Below are positions 28,116 to 37,682 of a stretch of DNA of 53,505 nucleotides, piece by piece. The notes below the pieces were generated by a model, which was not told the DNA's origin, did not search any database, and worked only from the letters and a program-made list of their open reading frames with translations. This stretch comes from Phycisphaerae bacterium (lineage in GTDB: Bacteria; Planctomycetota; Phycisphaerae; UBA1845; JAFGLZ01). A program made the translations under genes and the position numbers. Where the stretch lies: positions 1 to 53,505 of the forward strand of contig JAFGLZ010000018.1 of the NCBI GenBank assembly GCA_016927755.1, read 5' to 3'. Each line of letters starts with the position of its first letter. Positions within the stretch are counted from its first letter, which is position 1.

Positions 28116-30596
28116 TCACTCCTTCTCGAACAACGCGATCCGGTAAACGTGCGTCCTAGGTAACGTCAACCGGGCGCGTCCGTCAACCGTCTCACACGAG
28201 ACTGATGTCGGCGCGGCATCCGGATCGAAACACGTCACGCTCTTGACCACAAAGCCCTCGGGCAGGGGGACTCGTAGGGGCGTCGGATCGACGTCGAGGA
28301 CCTTCTTGCCGTTGTCGAGCAGACAGACGTTGTAGTTAACGACGTGCAGGGCAAGCTGGTTTGCCTTGCGGTAAAGCGCGAAGCGGAGGTTGCCGCATCG
28401 GCCCTCGGTTGCGGCGACCGGCTCTACAGGCATGAGCGGAAGGCTGGGATCCCAGAGGGTCACGACGCCCCTGCCCCGCCGACGCTCCCCCGCATTCGCG
28501 GGCATTCCGAAGACTCTCTCGCAGGATTCATCATTGATCCGAACGCCCCGACCGCCCACCACGAGCGATCCGCCGCGCTCCACGTATCCCTGCAGAGCCG
28601 AGAGCTGTTTCTCGGAAATCTCATAGGATGGCGACGGCAAGTAGATCGCCTCGAAGCCGCTTAGCCGCTCGGGCTCGTTGGGCAGGTTTAGGTCCACAAG
28701 CGCCGCGTAGAGCCGCCCCGCCTCGGTCAAGATGTCGTGAATCGACCCGTCCGATCCGAACCGGCTGGTCCCCAGACCATTCGGCCCCCACCCGGCGTAG
28801 AGCACCGCCAGCGGGGCCGTCTGCGTCCAGCCGTCGAAGAGGTCGGCGTGCTTCTTGAAGAACGCGCGGTACTTGGCTTGCGGAGCGCCTCGTCCTGAGA
28901 ATCCACCACCGCCGCCGAAGGCCGCCATCTCCGCCAGCGCGAGCTCTTGAACATTCTCCCAGCCCTTTCCCAGGGCCTCGTACCCGAGGTAGATCGGTCG
29001 CGCATGCATGTGCTGTGTAAAGAGCAGCGCGGGCAGGTGGCTCCGGCAGATGCGTCCCCACCCCAGCCGGTCCGTCCGGGGCAAGCGGCGTACTCCGGAA
29101 TGCGAGTCGTCCGTATAGCGAAAGCCGAAGCGGACGTCGTATCGGCCGGGCTTGGCGGGCGTCCAATCCGCATGAAGCGTCATCGGCGGCTGCTTGGGCT
29201 TCAAGGACGAACTTGTCCCTCCGATCGCGACGGCAGGATCAAGGTCCAGGCGGACCTCCTCGTGATCGTCCATCCGCCGGAGAATGAGATGGAATCCCTC
29301 CGCCGCGTCGCCGTCCTGAAGGCTGTCGCCGACGCTCTTGATCATGACGCGAACCGGGGCGGCTTTGCCGACCTGCGCTTTGGATGGCAGAGACATCGTC
29401 GCCTGCATCTCCATCCACGTCGTTCGATCTCTCAGATCATACCGATAGGTCGTCGGCTCGACGTCGACGGGGTCCGATGAGACCTCGATGGACACGGCGC
29501 TGCTGGACGGTGGCTCACCGGCCGTATTGATCCCGGGCGAGAACGTGCTCTCGAACATCAGCCGGTCGGACCTGGCGCCCACGATGAAGGCGCTGCCGAT
29601 GTCTCCGTGATTGGGAAAGATCGAGAAGCCCGGCCGAACTGCCCGCCCCACGTCCCGGAGCATGCCGAGATGATCGCGCGTTCGGAGCCACCGCCAGCGA
29701 CGAATCAGTTCCGAGGGCGCCTTCGGCGAATCGAGCGCGATCTGCTCCGCCCGAAGGTCGCGAGTCCACCGTCGAACCCACGAGACGTCCTTCGACCCCG
29801 CGACGAACTCGGCGAACAGTCGTTTGCAGTGCTCGCAGAAGCACGAATCGGAGTCGGCGTTGTCCACGAAGCAGCCGTCGTGACCCACCTCCGCGATCAT
29901 GCGGATCAACCGTCGATGCCACTCGGCCCAATTGGGGTTGTTGATGCACGCGCGGTATCGATGCAAGGGCGCGTAGTACGAAGGCGAGTATCCCCCGCAC
30001 GATCCGGGCACGAACTTGCCCGTGCGGTCGACGACGAGCCACGTGAAGGGATCGTCCTTCGGCTTCGCGCCGGCCCACTGAGCGTAGTCGTCCCACCGAT
30101 CGTAGAAGGCCCAGAAGCCCTCGCGCTTCTGATGATCGCCGGCGATCGTGTGATACGAAATGTACGGCGCGACCTCCCGGACGCCGATGGCGTGGAATCG
30201 TTCGAGCGCCTTGCGGATCGTCTCGATCCGTTCGACCAGAACCGTCGGCGTGAGCAGCGCGATATTCTCCCGGCTCAGCGTGTGCCCCGGCCCGCCGGTG
30301 TACTGATTCTCCCCGCGATAGAGCCGCGTGGGCCCCCATAGATGCGAGATTGGAACGGCCTTTCCGACGTGAAGCAGATCCGGAGGCGCAGCACTGAGAC
30401 GCTCGATCGTCTCCGGATGGGCGAAGTACTCGGTCATGTAGTCGATGACGTAGACGATGGGCGGCGTGGTCACCGGCAGCACGGGGTCTTGGGCGTCCGC
30501 CCGAGGCAAGGCGCACGACCCCAGCGCCCCAACCGCAACGACCAAGAAGCACAGCCGTAGCTGAGTCCGCCCAGGGAATGGAGATCCCGCCACCAT
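28116..30596 (-). CDS. Secreted TIM-barrel glycoside hydrolase-like protein with C-terminal beta-galactosidase-like domain
   Basis: About 826 residues. The signal sequence RLCFLVVAVGALGSC has a possible lipobox (LGSC). Residues about 50-330 look like an alpha/beta barrel of the GH-A or alpha-amylase-like kind (FHAIGVREVAPYIS, GHDGCFVDNADSDSCFC). Around 600-740 is a GATase-like domain (LSALQGYVERGGSLVVGGRG) as found in beta-galactosidase trimerisation regions. It is paired with the downstream propeller gene. The start ATG 30596 precedes the signal peptide; the extension to 30848 is a shadow. Function beyond carbohydrate metabolism is not predictable. Confidence 0.68.
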   Translation of the reverse strand: MVAGSPFPGRTQLRLCFLVVAVGALGSCALPRADAQDPVLPVTTPPIVYVIDYMTEYFAHPETIERLSAAPPDLLHVGKAVPISHLWGPTRLYRGENQYTGGPGHTLSRENIALLTPTVLVERIETIRKALERFHAIGVREVAPYISYHTIAGDHQKREGFWAFYDRWDDYAQWAGAKPKDDPFTWLVVDRTGKFVPGSCGGYSPSYYAPLHRYRACINNPNWAEWHRRLIRMIAEVGHDGCFVDNADSDSCFCEHCKRLFAEFVAGSKDVSWVRRWTRDLRAEQIALDSPKAPSELIRRWRWLRTRDHLGMLRDVGRAVRPGFSIFPNHGDIGSAFIVGARSDRLMFESTFSPGINTAGEPPSSSAVSIEVSSDPVDVEPTTYRYDLRDRTTWMEMQATMSLPSKAQVGKAAPVRVMIKSVGDSLQDGDAAEGFHLILRRMDDHEEVRLDLDPAVAIGGTSSSLKPKQPPMTLHADWTPAKPGRYDVRFGFRYTDDSHSGVRRLPRTDRLGWGRICRSHLPALLFTQHMHARPIYLGYEALGKGWENVQELALAEMAAFGGGGGFSGRGAPQAKYRAFFKKHADLFDGWTQTAPLAVLYAGWGPNGLGTSRFGSDGSIHDILTEAGRLYAALVDLNLPNEPERLSGFEAIYLPSPSYEISEKQLSALQGYVERGGSLVVGGRGVRINDESCERVFGMPANAGERRRGRGVVTLWDPSLPLMPVEPVAATEGRCGNLRFALYRKANQLALHVVNYNVCLLDNGKKVLDVDPTPLRVPLPEGFVVKSVTCFDPDAAPTSVSCETVDGRARLTLPRTHVYRIALFEKE

Positions 30597-30893
30597 AGTC
30601 AGCTCCCGAATGAAATCATTGCTTGGGGTGCTGCGAACGGCCGGGTAACTAGGATTGACGAAGTGGCATGTCGACGCAAGGGGCATGGCGCGGGCGGCGT
30701 GAACCTGCCGTGATCTGGATACCTTGTCGAGATGTTCCGCGGGGCCAATGATGCCCGACGTACCTTGGTCGCAAGCCGCCGCGCGAACCCGGACTCCTTG
30801 CGGAGCTAACTCCCCGGCTTGGAGCCCCAATCGGATGAACCACCGCATCCAGGTTACGAGGCACTGCCTTGAGAGCCTTCCGACCCTCGAACC

Positions 30894-32303
30894 TTACCGC
30901 AGAATACTCGTCAGCAACTGATCCGCCTCGGCCAGCATGTCCTTGACGTACTGCGGATTGTGCACGCCCAGGCTGCCGTCGGACAGGACGTAGTGATAGA
31001 GAAACCGGACCTTCTTGATGACGTCGGAGATCGCCGCCTGGCCGGCCGCATCCGGACCGCCTTCCTCGGTGTATTCCCAGGTCTTCGGATCGCCTAGGCG
31101 CGCCGCGATATCGTCCAGGCTCGCCTGAACCGTATCCTGCAGCGTGATCGTGATGGCCTGGGCCTCGAGCGACGACTCGTGGCAATCCGTCCCGCCGCAT
31201 CCCTTCATGATCGCCTTGTAGGTGTGTCCGCCGGTCTCCGGCGTCGACGCCCCCTCCTCGTTCTCACAGTACATGTGGCACGTCGAGCACTGCACGGCGA
31301 CGTCGGCATGGTCGGACGCCTTGTTCGGAACGAGCGGCGCGTTCTCCTGCCCCGTCGGCATGGGCATCTCGCCCGTGTAGACGTTGGCCTGCACGCTGCC
31401 GTGCGGCTTGCTCTCGGTCGACTGCCACGTCGTCCCCCGGCTTCGATGGCACTGTCCGCACAGGTTATACCGGTTCGGATCACACGCCTCGTCAGCCGAG
31501 TTACACGGCGTGCAAGCGACCAGGTCCCGGCAGCGCAACTGGTAATCCCAGTCGCCGATCGGCGCGGTGGCGTTGGCCGTCTTGGCGTGCGGGTTGTGGC
31601 AGATGACGCAGGTGATGCCGTTCATCTTGTTGGGGTCTTCACCGGCCAGCAGGTTGTCGTCGACGGTCTTGCCCTGGATGCAGGCGACCTCGCGATAATC
31701 GCCCGAGTGGCACGGCCCGCACTCCGCCAGCTTCTCCCCTGCCGCGAAGTACGCCGCGACGTTCGGGTCGACGCGCCCGTGCGTCGAGGCCTTCCAGAGC
31801 TGATAGTTCGGATGGGTCGAACCCCGATGGCACTCGCACCCCGTATGGCACTGGCCGCAGATCTTCGCCGAGATGGTCTTCGTCGGGAACTTCGCCTCGT
31901 TCTCCTCGTCGTCACAATGCTCACGTCCCGGGCCGTGACAGTTCTCGCACTGCACGCCGGCCAGGCTGTTCGTGGTCTGGCGGCTCACGTACCCGCCCGC
32001 CTCGCCGAAGCCCACCACGTGACATATGACGCAGTCCGGATCGGTGCCGCGTCCCTCGGCCTCGAGCGTTTCCAGGGCCTTGGCATGGTGCGTCGCCAGC
32101 CAGTCGCCGTGCTCCTCCTCGTGACACTCCTTGCACTTGGCGGCGCCGGCGTATTTGCCCGTCACGCCGCTGTCTCCCGGACCGGTGAGTGGGGGTGGAG
32201 CGCACCCCTGAACCAACCACATCAAACCGACGGAGATGACGCATACCACAACGGCTACACTGTAAAGGTTTGTCATCCGCGCGACCAACTTCCTACCTCC
32301 CAT
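30894..32303 (-). CDS. Multihaem c-type cytochrome lipoprotein
   Basis: About 469 residues. N-terminal signal with KLVARMTN then a hydrophobic helix and a lipobox-like VQGC. Eight canonical CXXCH haem sites are visible (CKECH, CVICH, CENCH, CGQCH, CGPCH, CVICH, CGQCH, CSTCH) plus one CX4CH (CGGTDCH) and a CXXC without His (CTPCN). The first half resembles cytochrome c554-like proteins (AAKCKECHEEEHGDWLATHH). It should carry electrons outside the inner membrane. The start at 32303 keeps the basic N-region; 32276 is possible. No partner oxidoreductase is nearby. Confidence 0.88.
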   Translation of the reverse strand: MGGRKLVARMTNLYSVAVVVCVISVGLMWLVQGCAPPPLTGPGDSGVTGKYAGAAKCKECHEEEHGDWLATHHAKALETLEAEGRGTDPDCVICHVVGFGEAGGYVSRQTTNSLAGVQCENCHGPGREHCDDEENEAKFPTKTISAKICGQCHTGCECHRGSTHPNYQLWKASTHGRVDPNVAAYFAAGEKLAECGPCHSGDYREVACIQGKTVDDNLLAGEDPNKMNGITCVICHNPHAKTANATAPIGDWDYQLRCRDLVACTPCNSADEACDPNRYNLCGQCHRSRGTTWQSTESKPHGSVQANVYTGEMPMPTGQENAPLVPNKASDHADVAVQCSTCHMYCENEEGASTPETGGHTYKAIMKGCGGTDCHESSLEAQAITITLQDTVQASLDDIAARLGDPKTWEYTEEGGPDAAGQAAISDVIKKVRFLYHYVLSDGSLGVHNPQYVKDMLAEADQLLTSILR

Positions 32304-32674
32304 ATGAGCCCGTGCAATCGGTAACCAGTCCGTTGCGGACCTGATGACGGGGGTCGAAGACGGGTGTCCGGCCCTTGTCACGCCGAGCACCGACCGGACA
32401 CGACCCCCGCTGCCGAGCCGCAGGCAAGACCGCACTTACGGTTGAACTGAGGGACCCCCCAGGGACCGACAGGCGTCTTGGGCGGGGCTTACCTGCTTAG
32501 TGCCATGATGCCGGAAAACCGGGCCGGTGTAAAGCATCATATTATGGTAGTCGCGCGGTCATGTGTTTCTTTGCGCCTGGCCGGTTGGCCTTGAATCGCC
32601 ATGAGGCGATTGACTAAACTAAATCGATCTGAAACAGAACGTTTCCTGGCGGGCCGGTCAGAGAGGCGTAAGCC
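32304..32674. other. Divergent intergenic region (cytochrome / rhodanese)
   Basis: 371 bases between two divergent genes. No gene seen. The last 130 bases before the rhodanese gene are less GC-rich and hold TTGACTAAACTAAAT at about 32609, a possible promoter element. A GAGAGG ribosome site lies about 10 bases before the rhodanese ATG. Confidence 0.5.
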
Positions 32675-33118
32675 ATGTGGAGAACGGATTTTCGTCGGCT
32701 ACGGAAGGCCAGCTCGCTGGGCTTGGCAGCTCTTGCAGCCGTCGCGATGCCGGCATGCACCGCCGGCCCCAACGGCTGCCCAAGCACCACGGAACTCGAC
32801 GCCCAGCAATCTTCCGCCCTCATCGTCGCGAATCAGAGCAACCGCGACTTCGTGATCCTTGACGTGCGAACCCCCGCCGAGTTTGCTGCCGAGCGGATCG
32901 AAGGCGCGGTCAACATCGACGTCGAGACCGACACACAGGTCTTCACCAGCGAGGTGAGCAAGCTCGATCCCACCAGGAAGTACTTGATCTACTGCCGCAG
33001 CGGTCGGCGAAGCTGCATCGCCGGCGGCATCATGGAATCGCTGGGTTTCACCGACTTGTCGCACCTGGAAGGCGGGATCAATGCCTGGAAGGCCGCTGGG
33101 TTGCCGGCGGACAACTGA
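32675..33118 (+). CDS. Rhodanese-domain lipoprotein
   Basis: A 147-residue protein. The basic N-terminus and hydrophobic stretch (SLGLAALAAVAMPAC) end in a lipobox with Cys 28. One rhodanese domain follows (about 45-145): DFVILDVRTPAEFAAERIEG and the active loop YCRSGRRS with the catalytic Cys. The final block LEGGINAWKAAGLP is typical. It can carry a persulfide and acts in the periplasm. It is divergent from the multihaem cytochrome gene, so a shared role in sulfur redox chemistry is possible but unproven. Confidence 0.88.
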   Translation: MWRTDFRRLRKASSLGLAALAAVAMPACTAGPNGCPSTTELDAQQSSALIVANQSNRDFVILDVRTPAEFAAERIEGAVNIDVETDTQVFTSEVSKLDPTRKYLIYCRSGRRSCIAGGIMESLGFTDLSHLEGGINAWKAAGLPADN

Positions 33119-33312
33119 TCCTGGCGCTGCATTCTGACCCGTCCGAATCGCTGAGGGGCGCTGAAGCGGAGCAAGCCGCTTGCAGGAATAGTGGACGAGT
33201 TGCACGGTTCCGCCCGAAGTGGCCCAGCCGCCCTCGGCTGGCCAATACGATCGTTCACGGCCGGGGAGGCCGCCGTGCCACACTGGACACTCTTTCTTGC
33301 GAACAGCTTAGC

Positions 33313-35415
33313 CTACTTTCCGTGCGGCGTGCGGTTGAGTCGAAGGACCAGCGTGGCGCTGAGCTGATGGGGCTCGGCGTTCGTTCGAACGTAGCCCCCC
33401 ACCGACGCGTTTCGGCACAGGCTGATCAGATAGCGGATGGCTCGAATCGGGTCGATGTCGGCCGTGACGGGCAGCGGCGGCGGAGGCGACATCGGAATCC
33501 GGACGTCCAGCAGCTTGCCCTCTCGCTCCACGCGGAGCACGACGGCGGGACCCTCCCTCATCGCGACGAAATCGCGAAGGTCCTCCTCCGGGTGGTCCTC
33601 CGAGAGATTTCTTCCGTCGACGGCGCAGATCTTGTCTCCCGGCTGGAGCCGTCCGGCGGCGGGCATCTCCGGCAAGACCGGGTTCCCCACCACGACCCGG
33701 CCAGGCTCGGCCCCCTCCTTGATGATGATACCGAGCGCGACCCGCCGTCCGCCGCGCCTCACCATCATTCGCTGCCACCACAATGGCTTAAATACGTGTG
33801 GCGCCTTCTTCTCCAGATAGTCGATCCAGGTCTGAAGCATCCGCGCCGCATCGGCGGGGCGCGCTAGAACGATGCTCGTGATTCCCTTGCGCCCTCCGAC
33901 CGACTTGAACGACGGGCTTGCCGCGAACGTCTTGGCTTCCGGTCCCTGGCGGGCGTCGATGATCTGTCGAATGTGGTCGACGTGCGTGGCAACGATGAGC
34001 CAATGGCCCACACCGGCCCAACAGAACTCGACCGTCTTGAGAAACGGGCAGTTGGTCGTTCGACTGAACAGACCCTCCAACGCGACGCGGTGGATGGTCG
34101 TCCCCCGATACGTGACTTCGTTGATGCTCAACTCCAACGTCCGCTTGGCCCTGGCGAGCTGGACGTTCATCCAGCCCAGAAACCGCTCGGCGAATCGGTT
34201 CAGGACCTCGGTGCTGGCCTCAATGTCACTCGACTCGACCATGATCGCGACCAGCGGCAGGTCGTAGGAGCCGTCCGTTTGGCGCTGGTCGGCCGGTGCA
34301 TGCCCGCAGATCAGCATGACCTGCGGCCCCAGCTTGCCCAGGAACTCCTTCTCCAGGTCGATCGGGTGCAGAAGCGCCTTGACCACCTCCAGATTGAACC
34401 GGATCGCCGACTGCCGCGGACTCCGATCGCCCATCACCTGCCTGTACATCGCCGACAGGTCCATCGTCTCGGCATAGACCAGCAGCGTCGACTGAGGGAG
34501 CTTGGCGATGGGATCGAGCGAAACGTCCTTGAGGCCGCCTCGCACGTAAGGCCTGTCGAGCAGACCTCGGACCTCCAGATCGAGCCCGCCGTCCTGCGGG
34601 AAGATGCCGACGACCAGCCGTCTGAAGCTCGTCCACGGAGACTGTGCCGACTTCGACGCGTCATCCGTCTTGGGATTAGGGTTGCCCGCGGGAGCCGTCT
34701 GCGGAGCGGGGGCCGGCATGTCCACGTACAAGACCCCCTGATTTCCTGCCGAGAGCTGCTTGGCAAGTGCCGCGTAGCCCGGCGAGGCGGCCAACGTGAC
34801 CCCAGCCTGTCCCGCCGCCAGCGAGACCACGCGATCGAAGAGCTTCGCCTTGCCGCTACGGTTGCCCAGCACGACAAGAAGGTCGTGCACCGCCAGGGAC
34901 AGCCCCTCCTTCAACATGAAGCATTTCACCGGACCGATGCCCGGCTGAGGCTGGGCCTTGTTGGCCTGCAGCAGCGCAGCGATCGTCTGCTGATCCGGGG
35001 CCCGTGCCAGCACCACGCCCTCGGCAAGCTCGTCATGGCTGGGCGCGGCGATGGCGATCTGTTGGCTGAACAGCGTCTTGGCCGCATCCGCCAGCGACAT
35101 GCCGAGGATCCGCGTGACGCGCTCCGTCCATTCCACCGTCACGGCGGGTTGCGACGTCTGCCCGGCCGCCAATCGCGTCCACTCCGCCCAACCGCCCGAC
35201 GGCGAGAGGATGTCCTCGATATGACTCAGCCCGTAGATCTCGGCGTAGGCGCGAACGTCATCCGGAACGATCTGGGCGAAGGATGGGGCGCGTGCGGGTT
35301 GGGATTGCGTTGTTGCGGTCTGGGTGCTGGTCGGTCCGGAGGTCGCGCCCGATGCGACGGCCGAGGATAGACCCATCGACAGCCAGACAATCCATCCGTT
35401 GGTGACTCGACGCAC
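33313..35415 (-). CDS. Secreted PDZ-domain protein of unknown function
   Basis: A 700-residue protein with signal peptide (GWIVWLSMGLSSAVASGA). The main part (residues 45-540) looks like repeated DUF3352-like modules: VRAYAEIYGL, STLLVYAETMDLSAMY and FAERFLGWMNVQLARAK. A PDZ domain lies at about 590-650 (AAGRLQPGDKICAVDGRNLS and VVLRVEREGKLLDVRI). No protease catalytic triad is seen. It is downstream of and probably co-transcribed with the sigma/anti-sigma pair after a 95-base gap, so it may be part of an envelope stress regulon. Confidence 0.75.
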   Translation of the reverse strand: MRRVTNGWIVWLSMGLSSAVASGATSGPTSTQTATTQSQPARAPSFAQIVPDDVRAYAEIYGLSHIEDILSPSGGWAEWTRLAAGQTSQPAVTVEWTERVTRILGMSLADAAKTLFSQQIAIAAPSHDELAEGVVLARAPDQQTIAALLQANKAQPQPGIGPVKCFMLKEGLSLAVHDLLVVLGNRSGKAKLFDRVVSLAAGQAGVTLAASPGYAALAKQLSAGNQGVLYVDMPAPAPQTAPAGNPNPKTDDASKSAQSPWTSFRRLVVGIFPQDGGLDLEVRGLLDRPYVRGGLKDVSLDPIAKLPQSTLLVYAETMDLSAMYRQVMGDRSPRQSAIRFNLEVVKALLHPIDLEKEFLGKLGPQVMLICGHAPADQRQTDGSYDLPLVAIMVESSDIEASTEVLNRFAERFLGWMNVQLARAKRTLELSINEVTYRGTTIHRVALEGLFSRTTNCPFLKTVEFCWAGVGHWLIVATHVDHIRQIIDARQGPEAKTFAASPSFKSVGGRKGITSIVLARPADAARMLQTWIDYLEKKAPHVFKPLWWQRMMVRRGGRRVALGIIIKEGAEPGRVVVGNPVLPEMPAAGRLQPGDKICAVDGRNLSEDHPEEDLRDFVAMREGPAVVLRVEREGKLLDVRIPMSPPPPLPVTADIDPIRAIRYLISLCRNASVGGYVRTNAEPHQLSATLVLRLNRTPHGK

Positions 35416-35510
35416 GGCACGGCCCAGTGAGATCGGGATCGAAGGTTGTCACACGAGACAGGATCGACGAGTTGAGCCCCCGTCTCGAAGGGCTCCTGCA
35501 CCCCAAGAGG

Positions 35511-36212
35511 CTATAAGACGTCGGGACCTTCGGCGATGCCTTCGCCCTCGGTCGTCGGCGCCAGGATCTTCATCAGCATGGATTCGGCTTGGTGCAGTAC
35601 GCCGGATTCGGAGCGGTCCGAGTCGTCCTGCGTCGGCGTGCTGAACGGTTCGGCACTCGAGGAGAACACCAACCGGCCGACCGTGGCGAGATCACGTGTG
35701 CTCCGCTCTGTGTCTCTCCAAGTGGCCCACGCCGACGAAAGCAGTCCCTCGGCAAGGGCGTCGACGATCGTCGCCGAGCCCGTCGGAGCGGGGGATACGC
35801 TCACTGCGCCCGCGATCCGGGGCTCGCTCATGACGGTGACGTCCACCAGCTTGGTGGGGTCCGGCCCGACATTGCCTTGGGGCAGGACCGCGAAGGCGAT
35901 CATCCACACCGCCGCCGCGCTGACGATCGGGCCCAGGAACGCCGCGACGCGCCGGAAACGAACCACCCGCGCGACTCGCGGTTCTTCCGCCGGCTTCATG
36001 GCGCCCATGACTCGATCGGTAAAGCTCAAAGAGATGTGAGGTGCGGCGGCAGGATCACTTCCGATGACGTCGCCCGCGACTTCGACGACGGCCATGGCTC
36101 GCTGGCATTCGGAGCACGTCAGGCGATGTGCGTGGACCTCGGCACGTAGCGAAGCAGGCAACTCGCCATCGAGATAACCATCCAACAGGTGCTGAGCGTG
36201 ACGACAGTTCAT
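35511..36212 (-). CDS. Zinc-finger anti-sigma factor
   Basis: A 233-residue protein. Residues 1-40 form a zf-HC2 domain with the HRLTCSEC zinc motif (HXXXCXXC). One membrane helix lies at about 95-120 (GPIVSAAAVWMIAFAVLP), and the rest is periplasmic with no recognisable fold. It should hold the co-encoded ECF sigma factor at the membrane until a signal arrives. ATG 36212 (MNCRHAQH) starts at the zinc domain. It lies 69 bases downstream of the sigma gene. Confidence 0.85.
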   Translation of the reverse strand: MNCRHAQHLLDGYLDGELPASLRAEVHAHRLTCSECQRAMAVVEVAGDVIGSDPAAAPHISLSFTDRVMGAMKPAEEPRVARVVRFRRVAAFLGPIVSAAAVWMIAFAVLPQGNVGPDPTKLVDVTVMSEPRIAGAVSVSPAPTGSATIVDALAEGLLSSAWATWRDTERSTRDLATVGRLVFSSSAEPFSTPTQDDSDRSESGVLHQAESMLMKILAPTTEGEGIAEGPDVL

Positions 36213-36281
36213 CTCACTTCCCACAGGCTTGCCCGGACCGAAGCGGACTCCCACGGCGAATATACCAGTAACGTCTCCTGC

Positions 36282-36917
36282 CTATCCCGCCCCCTCGCCG
36301 AAGAACCGAAGCGCGGTCCAATCGGCTGCCAGTTGCGGAGTCAGCATCTCGCGGAGCCGGTTACGTGCCCGGTGAAGATGACTCTTCACCGTCGCAACGG
36401 GCATCTCCAAGACCCCGCCGATGTCCTCGCAACTCATCCCCTCCCGATAGAACAACAGGACCGTGGCCCGTTGGTGTACCGAGAGTCGGTCGACGGCCGA
36501 CCAAACAGCCTCCTTGAGGTGCTGCGCCTCTTCGCTGTTGGCGACCTGAAGGCTCGCCTCCGCCTCCCCGCCGTCGAACGTGCTGAACTCCACCTCCCCG
36601 GAGAGCGGGGGCTTGCGGCGAAGGTGGTTCAGGCAGAGACGGTAGGCGATCGTGAACAGCCAGGTGCTGAACCGATATTCCTGGCTGAACGAGCTCAGCG
36701 CCGAGAAGGCTCGCAGAAACGCCTCCTGACAGATCTCCTCGGCGTCGTGATGGTCTCGCAGAATTCTCCATACGAAGGCGAAAAGCCTTTCCTTGTGGGC
36801 GTCAATGAGTTGGCGCGCAGAGCCCTGACACCCATTCTGTGCTGCCCGAATGAGCTGCTGTTCCTTCCGCCGGGGAAGGACGCCGTCCTTTTTGGGCCTC
36901 TGTTTTGCCGGTCTCAT
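36282..36917 (-). CDS. ECF sigma factor (RpoE-like)
   Basis: A 211-residue sigma-70 family protein. Region 2 spans about 45-105 (RDHHDAEEICQEAFLRAFSA and FSTWLFTIAYRLCLNHLRR). Region 4 spans about 140-195 (HQRATVLLFYREGMSCEDIG, then VATVKSHLHRARNRLREM). An N-terminal basic tail of about 20 residues precedes it. It is divergent from smpB across a 74-base gap. The downstream anti-sigma gene supports control by a membrane signal. Confidence 0.92.
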   Translation of the reverse strand: MRPAKQRPKKDGVLPRRKEQQLIRAAQNGCQGSARQLIDAHKERLFAFVWRILRDHHDAEEICQEAFLRAFSALSSFSQEYRFSTWLFTIAYRLCLNHLRRKPPLSGEVEFSTFDGGEAEASLQVANSEEAQHLKEAVWSAVDRLSVHQRATVLLFYREGMSCEDIGGVLEMPVATVKSHLHRARNRLREMLTPQLAADWTALRFFGEGAG

Positions 36918-36953
36918 GATACCACCCCATTATATCGCCGGCGGGTCGCCGAG

Positions 36954-36981
36954 TTGCATCCTTTTGTTTCCGTGGTAAGAT
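36954..36981 (+). promoter_or_regulatory. Putative smpB promoter
   Basis: TTGCAT (36954-36959), 16-base spacer, TAAGAT (36976-36981). The expected start site is only about 4 bases before the smpB ATG at 36992, and no ribosome site is visible, so the mRNA may be nearly leaderless. Confidence 0.45.
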
Positions 36982-36991
36982 AAGTAGTGCA

Positions 36992-37456
36992 ATGGCTAAG
37001 TCTAAGCGGCCCGACACAAAACGGATCGTAAATAGCAAGGCTCGCTTCAACTACGAGATCCTGGAGCGCTTCGAGGCTGGTATAGCCTTGGTCGGCACCG
37101 AGGTCAAGAGCATCCGGGCTGGCCACGCCTCGCTCGACGAGTCCTTCGCTCGTATCGACCGTGGCGAGATGTTCCTATACAGTTGTCACATAAAACCCTA
37201 TGAGAAGGGCAATCAGAACAATCACGAGCCGCTCCGGCCGAGGAAGTTGTTGCTCCATCGCCGCGAGATCCACCGACTGCTGACCAAGGTCACGCAGCGA
37301 GGCCTGACGCTGGTACCCCTGAAGATCTACTTCAACCAGCGAGGCCTGGCCAAGGTCGAGCTGGCGCTGGTCAAGGGCAAGACCCACCGCGACAAGCGGG
37401 AGGACATCAAGAAGCGGGACCACGAGCGAGACATGGCCCGAGCAATGGGCCGATAA
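36992..37456 (+). CDS. smpB: SsrA-binding protein SmpB
   Basis: A 154-residue protein. Conserved blocks are [61 protein letters not shown] and [20 protein letters not shown], ending in [17 protein letters not shown]. SmpB binds tmRNA and brings it to stalled ribosomes. The tmRNA gene lies 226 bases downstream on the same strand, so both partners of trans-translation are together. The length matches the family. Confidence 0.97.
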   Translation: MAKSKRPDTKRIVNSKARFNYEILERFEAGIALVGTEVKSIRAGHASLDESFARIDRGEMFLYSCHIKPYEKGNQNNHEPLRPRKLLLHRREIHRLLTKVTQRGLTLVPLKIYFNQRGLAKVELALVKGKTHRDKREDIKKRDHERDMARAMGR

Positions 37457-37613
37457 CGTCCGATAACGCCCGTGGGGCGAAGTACGTAGAACGAAGCTGC
37501 AAAGGGCCAAGCGAAAGGAATGACCTGCGAAGGACGATGAGCCGAGAGTAACGTAACAGGCCTTCGGCGATTTCCAAGCCCTGAAGCCTGGGGTCCGGAG
37601 CCTGAGGCCTGAA

Positions 37614-37669
37614 GTTTGAGGTTTGAGGTTTGAGGTTTGAGGTTTGAGGTCTGAGGTCTGAGGTCTGAA
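37614..37669 (+). repeat. Tandem heptanucleotide repeat
   Basis: Eight copies of a 7-base unit: five GTTTGAG followed by two GTCTGAG and one GTCTGAA. It ends 13 bases before the tmRNA 5' end. Related looser copies (CCTGAAGCCTGGGG) precede it. Read on the other strand it gives the low-complexity QTSNLKPQTS peptide, which is not a real protein. Confidence 0.9.
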
Positions 37670-37682
37670 GCCTCAAGTACTC

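Noticed and set aside
33973..35370. 465-codon plus-strand frame opposite the PDZ gene
   Set aside because: Arg- and Gln-rich shadow composition in high-GC DNA; the minus-strand gene has a signal peptide and a PDZ domain.
37407..37676. Minus-strand frame with QTSNLKPQTS-like repeats
   Set aside because: It is the translation of the heptanucleotide array, partly over the smpB end; not a real gene.
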